Positions 32,526-44,878 of a stretch of 64,000 nt of DNA are shown here, one piece after another. Below the pieces are notes generated by a model. The model did not search any database, was not told where the DNA came from, and saw only the letters and a list, made by a program, of their open reading frames with translations. The stretch comes from Lumbricus terrestris (Eukaryota > Annelida > Clitellata > Crassiclitellata > Lumbricidae): NCBI GenBank assembly GCA_949752735.1, contig OX457036.1:87774487-87838486 (forward strand), given 5' to 3'. The first letter of the stretch is position 1, and each line of letters opens with the position of its first letter. The position numbers and the translations under genes were made by a program.

Positions 32526-33129
32526 TAATCGAAAAATTGCGTCACCTCCCTCACGTTCATTAAATCAAGCTTCGATTCAGTTAGGTCCACATATCGTCAT
32601 GCAATGGGAACACTCGTAAAAACTACGAATTATAACCTACCTAATTCTAAGTAACTTACTACTATTCAGGCAATAGGCCTATGTTGTCGTCTATTCGAAT
32701 ACTGGCTTCATATCGGTAATTCAAAAATTTGGGCTATGACAATTTTCTGTAGGTTAGCTGCAAGTCCAACATTCCGTGTGTCTAACCAGACTTGTCTTTG
32801 TCTTGTCCAACAGTCCCACGAGTCGGGAGGATTCTAGTTGTGGAATCAAATTGTATCCGAATTTGACAGAACATTAATTTGGTGGAATGGATTGCTGAAA
32901 AAACCTCACGATGAATGCTGGTAATTTATATTACCGTTTAAATCGGATTGGCAAAACAATTGCAACAAATAACTTATCAGTGCTGTTAAGTGCGCTTTAC
33001 AATAATGAAACGTTGAGTCGTATTTAAAAATGAATGAATTAACATAGATAATAATATGATGGGATCGGATGTCCTTAGATATTGACTCATGAAAAACTCA
33101 GAGTCCAACAGAGACATAAAAACTACCGA
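32526..33129. other. 3' flank of copy B
   Basis: Non-coding and similar to the 3' flanks of the other copies (CATTCCGTGTGTCTAACCAG region at about 32770). Confidence 0.5.
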
Positions 33130-33641
33130 CTACTTCTGACTCATTCTTACGTAAGAGCGTTTAAGCTGCGCAGACAAACCAGGAGACATCGAATAGGAGA
33201 ATCCGCAATTTCCGACTCCGTTAACCGCAAGTTTTCCCACGACACTACAACTGTACCACCAGCCACCTTTACAGATTGCCGCCTGGTTTTCGCAAGTGCC
33301 GACCTGATTGTTCATATCTTTAGTTGTGAATTTGTATTTGCGACTGTCCTTGCCCATTGGATCGAACGAAACGCCTTGTGCAATGGACATAAAGTAGGTG
33401 TATCCGGCACTCTCATCGTCCATTAAGATCTTTTCGTAAGGGATGGAGGTCTGCATACCAACAATCTGATCCACAAGATCGACACACGCATTCCAGTTGT
33501 GACCATTGTTTGTCAGCCGATAAAAGTTTTCATTCCCAATCCAGTATCCGCCGTTGGCGTCACTGAATCCGTATTTATAGGCTTGCCATCCTTGGTCCAG
33601 TCCAAAACCCTGGTTTACTTGTATCACGACAAATGACGTAG
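33130..33641 (-). CDS. copy B exon 5: fibrinogen-related domain
   Basis: Begins after TTTCCAG in phase 1. The core motifs are conserved, but the segment after NACVD differs from A and C: an insertion gives DQIVGMQTSIPYEK. The tail ends LKRSYVRMSQK. The ORF extending to 33918 is intron read-through. Confidence 0.87.
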
Positions 33642-36600
33642 CTGGAAAGCGAAATAAATTTATTGCAATAGCAATAACAATAAAAATAGCTATAATAATA
33701 ATAGTATCAACAATAATAATGAATATTAATGATAATATTATATAATAATTATTTTTACAATAATAATAACGATAATACGCGGGTCTGTCATCATCACGCC
33801 TCTTTGTTTCCATTGCCATTGAAACACTGGAGTCCATCAACTCTGCCGGGGTAAGTTTCATCCGCGAGGTTGGCCAGCATCTCTCGGTCGTTTCTGGAGA
33901 GACTCGGTAGGCGACCATTCTCTTTCAGTGCATTTCCATCTGTCTTCAGCGCTACAACAGTATCGCATTCCGTGGCACTTTGGTATCCGGACTTTAACCC
34001 CCGGCCCATTACCCCCTTGCCATTACCCCCTTGCCATTACCCCCTGCCATTACCCCCGCCCATTACCCCCCGTAGGACATTTATACCCCTGCCATTACCC
34101 GCCGTATGTATGTATGTTGCATGTATGAATGTGCATGTATGTATGTATGTATGTATTCATTATTCATTCATTATTAGCATTTATATATTTGAAAGCATTA
34201 TTATTTTATACTCACACAAGTAGACGTCGCACAAATTTCCTGGAGGAATCGTTGGAGGTGGAACGATTGTCAGCGATGATGTTGTAGTTTTGACGGCTCG
34301 GGATGTGATGGAAGTAGAAGCAGTGGTTGATGATATAGCAGTGGTAAGTTTAGATGTTTTGGTTGAAGGCATTGCATTGGAAACTTTAGACGTTTTGGCA
34401 GAAGTCATTGCACTGGAAACTTTAGACGTTTTGGATAAAGATATTGCACTGGAAACTTTAGACGTTTTGGCAGAAGTCATTGCACTGGAAACTTTAGAAG
34501 TTTTGGCAGAAGTAGTTGCACTGGAATTTATAGAGGTTTTGGCTGAAGACACTGTACTGGAAACAGCTGAAGAATTGGTTGAGGACTTGGTACTGGAAGC
34601 CGTGGAAGCTTTGGTTGACGACATTGCATAGGAAACGGTCGAGTCCTTGGTTGACGATATAACATCTGAAAGGGTTGTGGGTTTGGTTGATGACGTTGAA
34701 TTGGACACGGTTGAGTATTTGGTTGAGGACATTGTATTGGAAATGGTTGAGTCCGTGGTTGAGGGCGTCGCATTGGGAACATTTGAGTCTATGGATGAAT
34801 GCGTTGCATTGGAAACGGTTGAGTCTATGGATGAATGCGTTGCATTGGAAACGGTTGAGTCTATGGATGAATGCGTTGCATTGGAAACGGTTGAGTCTAT
34901 GGATGAATGCGTTGCATTGGAAACCGTTGAGTCTATGGATGAATGCGTTGCATTGGAAACGGTTGAGTCTATGGATGAATGCGTTGCATTGGAAACGGTT
35001 GAGTCTATGGATGAATGCGTTGCATTGGAAACGGTTGAGTCTATGGATGAATGCGTTGCATTGGAAACGGTTGAGTCTATGGATGAGGGCATTGCATTGG
35101 AAACGGTCAAGTCTATGGACGAGGTCATTGCATTGGAAATGTTTGAGTCTATGGATGAGGGCATTGCATTGGAAATGTTTGGGTTCTTGGTTGAGGACAT
35201 TGATTTAACATTATCCAATGATGTGGAATTGGAAACGTTTGTGGCCTCAGCTGACTGCATTGAAGGACAAGACTCTGAGGTCAGCGCCCTAAATTCTGGG
35301 TCTCGGCTGTTAATTGAAATACCGGTAGTGTGCAGATTGGTTTCACTTGCATTTTCCGTCCCTGGCGATTTGGTATTGAAATCAGTTAGTTTATTTGTGG
35401 CAACAGTTGACGCGGTTGAGGAGGAGGAGGAGGAGGAGAAGAAGAAGGAGGAGGAGAAGGAGGAGGAGGAGGAGAAGGAGGAGGAGGAGGAGAAGGAGGA
35501 GGAGGAGGAGGAGGAGGAGGAGGAAGCAGATTCTGTTTTCCCAAGGGCTATGATCGGCGTGTCCGTTGCCAGAACCGAATGGACTTCGCTCCAGTCATAA
35601 GTAGCAGCGGATATTGTAGACGTTTTTTCTACTGCATGTATGAACAACATGATACGAAACGTCAACGATATGCATATCACTTATGAGCTTATGGCACTTT
35701 GATTACTTTCTTCGTCTCGGACTCTTAAGTAGCCTGCAAATTGGGTTTTACTTTTAAATTCCATAAATATTTTTGAACTATTTGGATAAAAATGTTAACG
35801 GTGGGGTTCTGTTTTACTCTGTCAATTATTGTTTGTCTATCGACCGTAATAATTCCGATTATGCTCAAAATAGTCAATCCTATTGCTTCACGGCTGAGCA
35901 CTTTCAATATAATTAGGTCTTTTTCCTTGTGCGCAAATTATTTCACCCATGCCACAGTTTACTGTAAGCCTATCTTATTTGCTGTCAATTTGCGTCAGGA
36001 TTGATTCCATTAGGAAATATGTTATGCTTTAGTCGATACTCGTTTATAATCACACAATATATTTACTAAGTTTTCTTAAGTTGTTCACGCACACGTGCCT
36101 CTGTCACCAAGCAGTATAATTTGGTACCGGCGTAAGCTGGGAAGTAAACAGCAAGTCCTGCGATACACTGGCCTCGTGTCCAGGACCTTGGGATTCGTCC
36201 ATTGCTGGCTCAGGGCCATGGAAAAGGAGATGAGCGCCTCCCTATGTTCCTCATGGAACGGGATAGGGACTTTACTTTCTTAATTCACTTATTATTCGCC
36301 TTGATATGCTAGTGAAGAGTTTATTGTTCTGCTGCCACATCACACCGTCGGCCGTGATGCATCGTTCCAACAAAATGCTCTCAGTCAGGCGGCCCTGGTT
36401 AGCGAGACCTTCAGCCCAGTTTGGAACTCCTGCGTTCACCAACACATTTGAATTTTTTTACGTAATTACGGCTTGTACTGAGTTAGTTGCGAAATAAAAA
36501 TGTTATGTTATGTTAAGTTATGTTAACCAAAACCCCGTCCACAAAATGTAATTACTGGCAGCTTTTGCTGGATAGTAGATCTAGATATTCATGCCTATTG

Positions 36601-39526
36601 TAAATCTAGACAGTTCTGTTCAGATAGAAGAACAAATAACAGAATTAGTGTAGGAAACTTGTAGAGAATGCCATTAAAATTTGCACTCACGTGGTGGTCG
36701 ACAACTATGAAGATCAGCGACCTAGTCAATGCAAAGACTTAAATTACAACAACAACAAATAATTGATATTGATATAAATTTTTCTAACTATTAAATTGCA
36801 AGAGCAAAGACACTATCGAAATAAAATATTCGCAGGTCTATCGCTTTCAACAACTGAAATCCGGTTTAGTTTCTCCATGCGAATTTATCATTCAACTGGG
36901 TCTCTCTAACCACATTCACAGTCAATAGTTAGCTTACATCACGCAGCCGTGGCGAACAGTCGCATTTCACCAGTGTTAATAATTTTATCCTTAAGTAGAA
37001 GCAAATGATGCTCGTCTCAAATGCAGAAGGCGCCAATCTATGGCGCATCAAAACCAAGACATAGCCTATAATAATTATAGAAATCATAATGGTCATGGCT
37101 TATTTTTCAAATTGACACAACGCAGTATGTCTAAAAATTGTCATGAATGGATTATCACAATTTATTACATTAGACGAATCTAACTATCGGCAGTCGTGCA
37201 AGGCGGCCATCATTTCCTGACACTCAGTTTGCCGACGCTAACTCCCGAATGGAAATTAAATTTTGAGTTCATCTTTTGGGAGGATAACGGGAAACGATAG
37301 GCTTACTGCATCTGTGCGCTCTTCATGCTCGAGTGTTTACCATTACCCTTAATGCCCCACACAGCTGTGCTCGATCATCCTTTTCTAGCAATAAAATCCG
37401 TTTCTCCTCAGACTATTCACAAAATACCGACCATTGCACTTTCAACTCTTCGTGAATAGCATCACTTTGATACCATTATGATAATTGAAGGGCTTGGAGC
37501 AATAACAAGGTATGTCGACATACCTATGTCTTGCGAAACAGTAGGCCTATGCCACCGTGAGCGGAACATGGTAATCTATCAACTCTGTAAATTTGGTACA
37601 GATCTGAATAGTTTTGAGCGCTGTTTTTCAAAAAACGTTATATCAACATAACATGTTATTGCGCACTCGTCAGAGTTCGACCATAACTCTACTGCAATAT
37701 CCCGGTATGACGACATCAGTGGCGGCGCTAGGGGGACTGGGGGGGGGCTAAGCTCCCCTACAAGAGGCTCAGCCCCACCTAAAAAAAGGGCCATCCGAAA
37801 TTTTGTACAGTGAAGAAATATAGGTTTCGGTCGATGAATAAAAAAAAGGTCGTCAGAAATTTTTGCGGCGAAAATGGAAAATTTTCATGAGATTTCGGTC
37901 GAGGCTTCAGCCCCCCCCCAAAAAAGCTGAAATCCTGGCGCCGCCACTGGACGACATACATTGCCGTGTTTTCTTACAAACTTTGTATTGAAGCCGGTGC
38001 AGCAATGAAGTTATTTGACATAATCTGTTATTGCTCCCACTTTCTTTTGAATTGGATGCAATTTCTACAGTTATGTCATTAAAACTTCTTATTGCACTGT
38101 TTTTACATATCAAATATATCGACAGTATTACAGTTATGATGACTTACCATGTTATTGCACGATTCTCGAACTGTGTAAAAGAGACAGTTCAGTGCAATAA
38201 TAAGGTATGTTCACTTATTCCAGATGACATGTGTGGTATTGCAGCTGCTAAAAAACGTTTTGTCGACAAAACCTGTTATTGCACCAGAAATGATACCGAT
38301 GACTGAGTGTTCGTGTTGCAATAACCCGATATGATGCAAAATGTATAAAAAATAATAATAATTTCATCTTTCGCATTGAAACATTTACAAATTTCGTTAA
38401 AGACAATTTTAAGGTAGGCTACATATTGCTTAAAACAGTTTGTCGATATGTGATCAAATGGCTTAGATACGGCTGTTTGAAGTGGTAAATCTTTGAAGTC
38501 GATTTCCCAACATTCATGATTTTCGACATAGTTTGTATTACCTTGTTATTGCTCCAAGCCCTTCAATTATTCTAAACCCACTGCATAGAGTTATATGTAG
38601 TGATGTAAATGTATACAACTGTCCATATAATTATAGGGTGGCGCAATAGAAAAGTCCAATGAGAAAAATACAATTTCGCCACAACCAATTGAGAGCTTTC
38701 TGCCAAAATTTCCTAATTGCACCAAAAAATATGGCTAAAGCGTCGACCATGACAAAATTAAAATTGAGCGTTTTCCAACTCACCTCTGCATGGTAGCACC
38801 CTGTCAAAGTTGAACAGTTTGTCGGAGTGTAGTTGTAGAGCTCACAGGTTCTAGGATACGCTCTGTAGTTGTAGTTGGTGCACTCAGGATCTTTCAGACA
38901 CCGCATGGCACACAGAGCACCAGGAGCCACACATGAATTCCCATCCGATAATGTTGAGAGTATCTGATCAATAGGAATCACGAGCGATGGCTCATCCACG
39001 GCGCAGGTCACTGTTCCGTTGGGATATCGCGTTTTCTCAAAGAGTTTCGCGTCAGCCACAGTTTTCCACAGGCATACCACATCACAAATCAAAAGCAGTG
39101 CAACCAGACAGTAACGGAACATTGTTACCATCTTCTTGTTTGCACCAAACAATGCTGTTCCTTTGAGGGCTAAATGATATGCTAACCTGAAAATATGTTG
39201 ATATATCAGAGTCTCTCAGGGAAAATATTCTACTGTTGGGACCTGTAGAAATCACAAAATAATGTGAATAAATAAAGATGCTGAATTGCTAAGGTGTACT
39301 GTCTGTAAAGGCTTAATAGACAATCGGGTTCATTTGGACCAACGGTCTGGAAAACCTTTGCCCCTCGAGATTCATGTTTTAAAACGTTTTATTGAGAAGA
39401 TCAGCTAAAATGAAGACTTCCTTCGCATTTATCGGATCATCTCTCGAATTCGAGTTATTATTTTTCGGTGTAGGTTTAGTTAGTTAGTAATCGCCTTGCT
39501 CTAATAAATCTTCGAGTTATTATACA

Positions 39527-39595
<69 letters not shown>

Positions 39596-39908
39596 CCATG
39601 CAGTCAAGACTAGTGATAATTATTAACAATTATTCTGCGAAAATATACAAATTCTACGTTATTTTAATTGTTTATTATTATTGCCGTTTGTTGCCTAAAC
39701 GCCCGAAAACTGCAGCAGTTAGGCCTACATTGTTGGCGTTCTATCAAATGGCTTCGTCAGTCAATTGCAGTCTTCAATTCACAATGCAAGATTATGCTGA
39801 ATTCTAATTTACTGTTCTTACGTATGATAATTCTTTAGAGCGTAGACAACTAGACATTGCACTATTTGCTTAAAAACTTAACTCACGTCTAAGACGGTCG
39901 ACCTTACC
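33130..39908 (-). CDS. copy B: secreted PAN - Ser/Thr repeat - fibrinogen-domain protein
   Basis: Coding exons on the minus strand are 39122-38784, 36721-36691, 35631-34216 and 33641-33130. They total 2298 nt, or 765 residues, the longest complete copy. The signal peptide and PAN domain resemble copy A (NGT at 35-37, CAMRCLKDPECTNYNY), but exon 3 reads VADLHSCRPP. The stalk has eight consecutive SSIDSTVSNATH units and a poly-Ser block. The fibrinogen-related domain retains GWQAYKYGF and CKGGWWYSC. Upstream in-frame ATGs exist (39152), but 39122 aligns with the starts of copies A and C. A putative noncoding exon 1 ends at 39908. Subtype features (VVIQVNQG start of exon 5, intronic relic) group B with D. 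Confidence 0.85.
33642..34215 (-). other. copy B intron 4 with a conserved plus-strand relic
   Basis: 574 nt. About 33818-33980 is conserved with about 61560-61722 in copy D's intron 4. It is followed by short CATTACCCCC repeats (33996-34098) and an ATGT run (about 34130-34158). Confidence 0.7.
33818..33980 (+). pseudogene. relic ORF fragment conserved in copies B and D
   Basis: In the plus strand, one frame resembles the copy D sequence INSAGVSFIREVGQHLSVVS (61571 onward), interrupted here. I believe related sequences accompany invertebrate mobile elements but cannot name the family. It predates the B/D duplication. Confidence 0.4.
34216..35631 (-). CDS. copy B exon 4: Ser/Thr repeat stalk with 8 identical units
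   Basis: 1416 nt. A 36-bp minisatellite at about 34784-35074 encodes SSIDSTVSNATH eight times with almost no DNA divergence, flanked by diverged units. A purine run at about 35420-35525 encodes poly-Ser broken by Phe. The 3' part (SSAMTSAKTSKV units) resembles copy D. Near-identity of units points to recent expansion or homogenisation. Confidence 0.87.
35632..36690 (-). other. copy B intron 3
   Basis: 1059 nt, CACGTGAGT donor and ATGCAG acceptor on the minus strand. No gene or clear mobile element seen. Confidence 0.6.
36691..36721 (-). CDS. copy B exon 3: 31-nt micro-exon
   Basis: Encodes VADLHSCRPP plus one base between ACTAG and GTGAGT. Length, phase shift and Cys are as in copies A and C. 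Confidence 0.83.
37482..38569. mobile_element. TIR element with TA flanks, 1084 bp
   Basis: 37484-38567 begins ATTGAAGGGCTTGGAGCAAT (continuing AACAAGGTA) and ends with its inverse, flanked by TA on both sides. Inside, short palindromic words such as TGTTATTGC and AAAAAACGTT recur with partial periodicity. No transposase is present. It hosts the nested MITE 37717-37949. Confidence 0.7.
37709..37957. mobile_element. hAT-like MITE with 8-bp TSD GACGACAT
   Basis: Element 37717-37949 (233 bp) has ends CAGTGGCGGCGCTAGG and CCTGGCGCCGCCACTG, flanked by GACGACAT at 37709-37716 and 37950-37957. It interrupts the TA-flanked element. Confidence 0.9.
38784..39186 (-). CDS. copy B exon 2: signal peptide and PAN/apple-like domain
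   Basis: The coding part runs 39122-38784 (113 residues); 39186-39123 is 5' UTR after ATTTTCAG. The hydrophobic core is CLVALLLICDVVCLW. Cys spacing equals copy A. The exon ends GAG|GTGAGT. Confidence 0.87.
39187..39907 (-). other. copy B putative intron 1
   Basis: 721 nt, donor TTGAAAG|GTAAGG. It contains a TA/GA microsatellite (about 39529-39596). Confidence 0.5.
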
Positions 39909-40060
39909 TTTCAACTAAAAATATAGCGGATGTCCTATGGCAGGAAGCACAGTGTAGACATACCAATATAAATACATTCTGGTCTGTGCGTGCAGGTAGA
40001 AAGTCACTGCAGATCACCTCTACCTATCAACATGCGCAAACATGCACAGGTGATAAGACC
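39908..40060 (-). promoter_or_regulatory. copy B conserved promoter-proximal block and noncoding exon 1
   Basis: TATTTATA (minus) at 39967-39974 lies 59 nt from the conserved donor at 39908, followed upstream by the same CAACATGCGCAAACATGC word as copy C. Confidence 0.5.
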
Positions 40061-40099
40061 TATGCCGTTTATATTGTGGTATTATTGTTAGCAATACTG

Positions 40100-40309
40100 C
40101 TGCCGATGCTACTGTTACTACTACACTGCTGCTGCTGCTGCTTCTACTGCTACAACAACAACTAGGCTACTACTAGTATTACTAGCACTACTACTACTAC
40201 TACTACCACCACCACCACCACCACCACCACTACCACTACTACTACTACTACTACAACTACTACTACTACTACTACTACTACTACCTATACACTACTACCT
40301 ATACACTAC
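40100..40309. repeat. CTA/CTG/CCA microsatellite upstream of copy B
   Basis: Trinucleotide runs interrupted at 40310 by the DNA transposon and resuming at about 42537. Confidence 0.9.
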
Positions 40310-42536
40310 TAGTGTGGTCCACAGATACATGGTAAAAAATAAAGTTCAAGCTAAAAACCAGGGCGCCCTCCCAGTTTGTTAGACTTATCAATAGTATTAT
40401 TGAGACAAAATTTCAGCTTCCTATTCCAACTGGAAGGCGGTGCTCAACGACTGTCTTACTTTGCATGGGCCAATGAAAAGACGTTAATTGTAGAAATAAA
40501 TGTGTTGAGCATATATTCCAATACAATTGTGCTTTATTTCAAGATAGATCATACATAACTGTAACATGACAATATGTGTGACACTTAAACAATTGATGAG
40601 CTTGAAATATAAAATTTCAGTAGGTCTTAAATATAGAAAATGTCAAAAAATGTCAAAAACATCGTTAAATCCACGAATGTCTATTGTTCTCATTTTATGA
40701 CTCCAAACATTCGATAACGTCTACACTGTAGAAGGCTTTTCAAGCACAGTGTCAACAGCATATTTCTTTGTTGATTCAGTGGGGACAGCTTTTCTATTTG
40801 CCTCAACCACTTGGAGAAAATACTGCTTTCTTCTTCATCAGTGATGAGTCAGTTTAATTCCTTGAACAACTTCACACTTCTCTCAGCCATGTCGTTTACC
40901 ACTCTCAATTGCTGACTTCAGCCTCTACCCTGCTGATAATCATCATCGTCAGGCTATTGCACTGGTGTAAGTATAAAAAGGAATCACCAAATTTCAGGCG
41001 TGGCAGTAGTGTCAGTGTTCACTGGGTTGCAAACTCGCCCAGGCAATCCCCCTCCTTCTGTATCGCAGCACTACCGTCAACATTCTTTCACTAGGATTTG
41101 CAGTCATTCCGTAAAAATCTTCACCTTATCTGTACCATATCAGGCAGATGGCAGCATAACAGTGTCAGACATTCAGCCTCATCTGAAAGGCACTAAGTAT
41201 TGATAATTTTCTAGAACATTCATGGCAGCAACGCTGATCTCCTACAAATAATAGTCACCCGAACCAAAAGTCCAAGATCAACCAAAATTGACAGATCTTG
41301 TCCTAGAGTTTCAGCAGCAGGAGGAAGCCTTTGAGTGAAGAAGGGCACCCATTCACACAGAAGGATGAATCTGAGTTTTTCTTTTCCCTTAGATTGAATA
41401 CTTCACGTTGATTGCTAAATCGTACAATTATTTTTATGGCATGCAGTAACCTGCCCATTCAACGTGCATGGTAAATTGGGCTCTCCAGTTCTTATTGAGG
41501 GATGACTTCCAAGGACAACCATTGACACCTCAATGACTTCTTGGTAGTCGTCTCTGAAATTGACTTTAATTTCAGCAGTCTACTTGATAAAACTGATAGC
41601 ACTCTCATGGGAGGCTTCAGTAGCGGATACGACTTCCAGTACTCGGATGTTGTCACGTGTCAAACCATCCCACACAGCTTTAAATCTCTTTAAGATTGGA
41701 TTCTATTTTGGATTAGATGGACAACAACACAAGATGAAGATTTTGGCTCAAATCAACTCCATCACAATGACGACAGCAGGCCAACCACAGGAACATTTTA
41801 CATATCCTGTTTTCCCAAAAAACGTGCACTCCACTAAAACGTCCGGGGTTGTGTCAAAGATCAAGTCTTAGCCATTATCAGCTAGTCTCAATAACTTCAG
41901 AAGATGATGAATGACCTTGGATTTAAATTATATCCTGTCATAGAGGGACATTTGGGCATACCAAAGAGTTTAGCGACACCATCACCTGACACTAGCACTC
42001 ACAGGCGGTCAACATTTCCAGTGTACTGCAAGTGGTTAATTTGGTACAAATTCAGATCTTACAGCTTCAGAATGCTCCATCTTGGCTTCTTAAGCACTCC
42101 ATATGAATGGTTTTCCGTGAAAATCGCAGGACAAAAGGATCGCACATAAGCGCTGCAGTAATTGTGACCAACAATCTCAATGCTTCATGATCAGATCACC
42201 AGGAGTGTTATTGCTGTCAAAATGCACTCGTCACTTGATGGCTAAACAGCTGTCACGTAGCTACCACTGACTGTAATAAGTATGATAGTGCAACAGAATC
42301 TATTTCAAGTTCATCTACATGACAAGGGTTGAGGTTTTGATCAAGCTAAAAGGCATCAAGATTTCTTGCTAATACAACTACATGGTAATATTTCGATGTC
42401 GTTGAGCACCGCCTTCCAGTTGGACTGAGAAGCTGAAATTTGGTCTCAATAATACTATTGACAGGTCTAACAAAATGAGAGGGCGCCTTGGTATCTAGCT
42501 TGAATTTTATTTTTTTGGACCACCCTAATACACTAC
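40301..42536. mobile_element. DNA transposon (TAGnGTGGTCC family), 9-bp TSD ATACACTAC
   Basis: Element 40310-42527 (2218 bp) has inverted arms of about 140 bp that share TTTCAGCTTC, TAATACTATTGA-type words and GGAAGGCGGTGCTCAACGA (reading inverted at the right end). Ends are TAGTGTGGTCC and GGACCACCCTA. Flanks are ATACACTAC at 40301-40309 and 42528-42536. The interior has no long ORF; short plus ORFs at 41560-41871 and 41904-42149 are unrecognised and may be transposase debris. Confidence 0.88.
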
Positions 42537-42868
42537 TGCTATTACTACTACTACTACTACTACTATTTATACACTACTAGTATTATTACTACTATTACTA
42601 CTCATACTTCTACCTCTACTACAAATACTGCTACTACTAAAACAGAAACAACTACGACTAATATTCCCACTACTCTCTGCTACAATTCCTACCAAACAGC
42701 AATAACAACAGTTACTGTACTACCACCTCCACTACCACATCTTATACTGCTACTACTACTCTACATGAGTTCCTATATGTTTGTGCTACTACAACATGGT
42801 CTACTACTGTTGCTGCTACTACTAGCTAGTCTACTATCGCTGCTTATTGTTGCTATTATAATTACAAT
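42537..42868. repeat. CTA-rich degenerate microsatellite
   Basis: Continuation of the array interrupted by the transposon, with many CTACTA and TATTAC variants. Confidence 0.8.
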
Positions 42869-43336
42869 CAGCGGCGCCCGCAGGCGTACGTACTTTCGCG
42901 TACAGCGCTGAAAGGCTAAAAAAAATAATGACTCATGACTAAAAAAGTCATCATTTTTTTCGGCGGATGGAAAAGGTATGTTTTTTTGGAAATTCGAGGC
43001 TGATGACTTTAAAAAAAGGTCATCAGTTTTTTCTGCGGATGGAAAAGGTATGTTTTTGAGAACTTCGAGGCTGATGACTAAAAAAAAGGTCATCAGTTTT
43101 TTCGGTGGATGAAAAGGGTATGTTTTTGGGAAATTCGAGGCTGATGACTAAAAAAAGGTCATCAGTTTTTTCGGCGGATGGAAAAGATATGTTTTTGGGA
43201 AATTCAAAAATCGAATTTTTTCCTCTGTTTCCTCCGAGTCCAAGACCCTAAATTTTGGTGGCCCCATCGAAAATTTCTGTATCCGCCCTTGGCTGTGCGT
43301 ACAAGAAAAAAATCCTGGGGCGCCGCTGATTATAAT
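42861..43336. mobile_element. hAT-like MITE containing a ~67-bp tandem repeat
   Basis: Element 42869-43328 has ends CAGCGGCGCC and GGCGCCGCTG. Flanks ATTACAAT and ATTATAAT match at 7 of 8 positions. Inside are about four copies of a unit with GGTCATCAGTTTTTTCGG and GATGGAAAAGGTATG. Confidence 0.75.
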
Positions 43337-43429
43337 GGTTTGCTTTGGAAAGGCTACCTCCTTCAATTTGGACATGGGTTAATAAGGGAATCGCCATGTC
43401 CATACTCCATAGCGTTATTACTTTCATCA

Positions 43430-43536
43430 GCAGCATAATCATCATAATCATCATCATCATCATTGTCATCATCCCCTTAATAATCATTTTCATCATCATC
43501 ACCATCACCACAACTATCATCATCATCATCATCATT

Positions 43537-43570
<34 letters not shown>
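43430..43570. repeat. CAT microsatellite
   Basis: Long ATC/CAT runs; poly-Met, Ile or His ORFs across it are artefacts. Confidence 0.95.
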
Positions 43571-44585
43571 GTTGCAACGGTATCAACGACATTACTACCG
43601 CTGTTGCCGCTTCTGCATCAACTGTTATTTAACAAGAACATGTAATTATTACACTAAATTTATTATAATAATTATGGTTTGTAGTCGCTTGATACAATTA
43701 CTATTATTGTAATAACAGACAGTTTTGCTTCACTGCCATTGAATTATGCATGGACTGAGACGGGTTCAGGCAGTCAGTTGGAGTCTCATCAAAGAATCTC
43801 GTTGTTTTGAGTCCAATTCAAAACTTATCGATTTCAGCTTCGGATGCTAAGCCGCAGACTTCTCCAGACGGAAGGATAAGCTATGGTGAAACATATGAAA
43901 CATTATTTGTCCATGTCCTGCTGCTGCTTTGTGGGAGGGCTGCGATGTCAGATACATGAAAGTTGCCTTATTGCAATTAATTATTTCAATATTGTTTCTA
44001 TTAGCCGTGTTCATTGTACATCACGAAATGCCTAAGTAAATATTTTTGTTAGTGATGGAGTGACTTGGTTCACTGCACCAACTATTAGACTTTACTGTAG
44101 CCTAATGCATTCAGCTTTGCAGTCAATTGGTAGGCCTTATGAAAATACGAAGCAATGGCCTGTAACATACGTCTATAAGCCTATGTACCATCACCCAGAA
44201 ACTAACATTTTGGATGTCAAGACGTTCAGGGCCTGTTTCACGATATAAAGTCTCTCCCCGCTCCGATACAAAGTCTCCCTGGCTGAAACTCTGTAGGCTA
44301 ATGGAAGAAATTTTCTGATGTAAAAGTAAATATTTTCTTGTTAAATAGTTAAGCAACATAAACTATCGGTTTAACCTGCTCATCTATAAATTTTATGAGA
44401 TTGTAACATATTTCACGCTGAACGGGGGGAGACTTTCTTTTACAGTAAAATAATACTCTCCGGGGGTGGCGAATTTATTGTGGAGAGTATCTGTTTCGAA
44501 ATGAAATCTCCGGGAGAAGTCTTTTAGGGGAAACTGTCTCTCGAAGTCGCTTGATAACAACATTGTTGCATGTGAAATGTGGACA
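43571..44585. other. intergenic DNA
   Basis: No gene or defined element is supported. Confidence 0.4.
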
Positions 44586-44878
44586 TGGAGGAGCAGCGGC
44601 GTCGCCAGGATTTTTTTTCTGTACGCACTTTTTTCTGTACGCACAACTTGCACAAAATAAGAATACGCGAAATGAAGTTATGAACTGTTATGACGATCTT
44701 TAATGGGCATGCAGTGAGTGAGAAGTGTACGTGGTCCACTACTAAAGTAGATTCAATAGAATTTCATCGCTTATAATATTTCACGCTTTAATTTACAATT
44801 TTTTAAATTTTGTTGCCTTTCCGTGCTGTACGCACTTGCGTAAGTGCGTATACGCCTAACGGCGCCCCTGTGGAGGAG
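44586..44878. mobile_element. hAT-like MITE with 8-bp TSD TGGAGGAG
   Basis: Element 44594-44870 (277 bp) has ends CAGCGGCGTCGCCAGG and ACGGCGCCCCTG, flanked by TGGAGGAG on both sides. It lies within or beside a LINE fragment. Confidence 0.85.

Larger units (their letters stand above)
36722..38783 (-). other. copy B intron 2, expanded by transposons
   Basis: About 2.06 kb versus 516 nt in copy A. Much of the excess is the TA-flanked element 37484-38567 with a hAT-like MITE inside it. Confidence 0.65.

Noticed and set aside
33642..33918. Extended N-terminus of the copy B fibrinogen ORF (and 61330-61372 in D)
   Set aside because: These residues come from intron read-through. A consensus acceptor (TTTCCAG) at the conserved position and phase match with exon 4 place the exon boundary at 33641 and 61329.
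39123..39152. Upstream ATG of copy B (ten extra residues)
   Set aside because: The ATG at 39122 aligns with starts of copies A and C, and the extra residues precede a good signal peptide.
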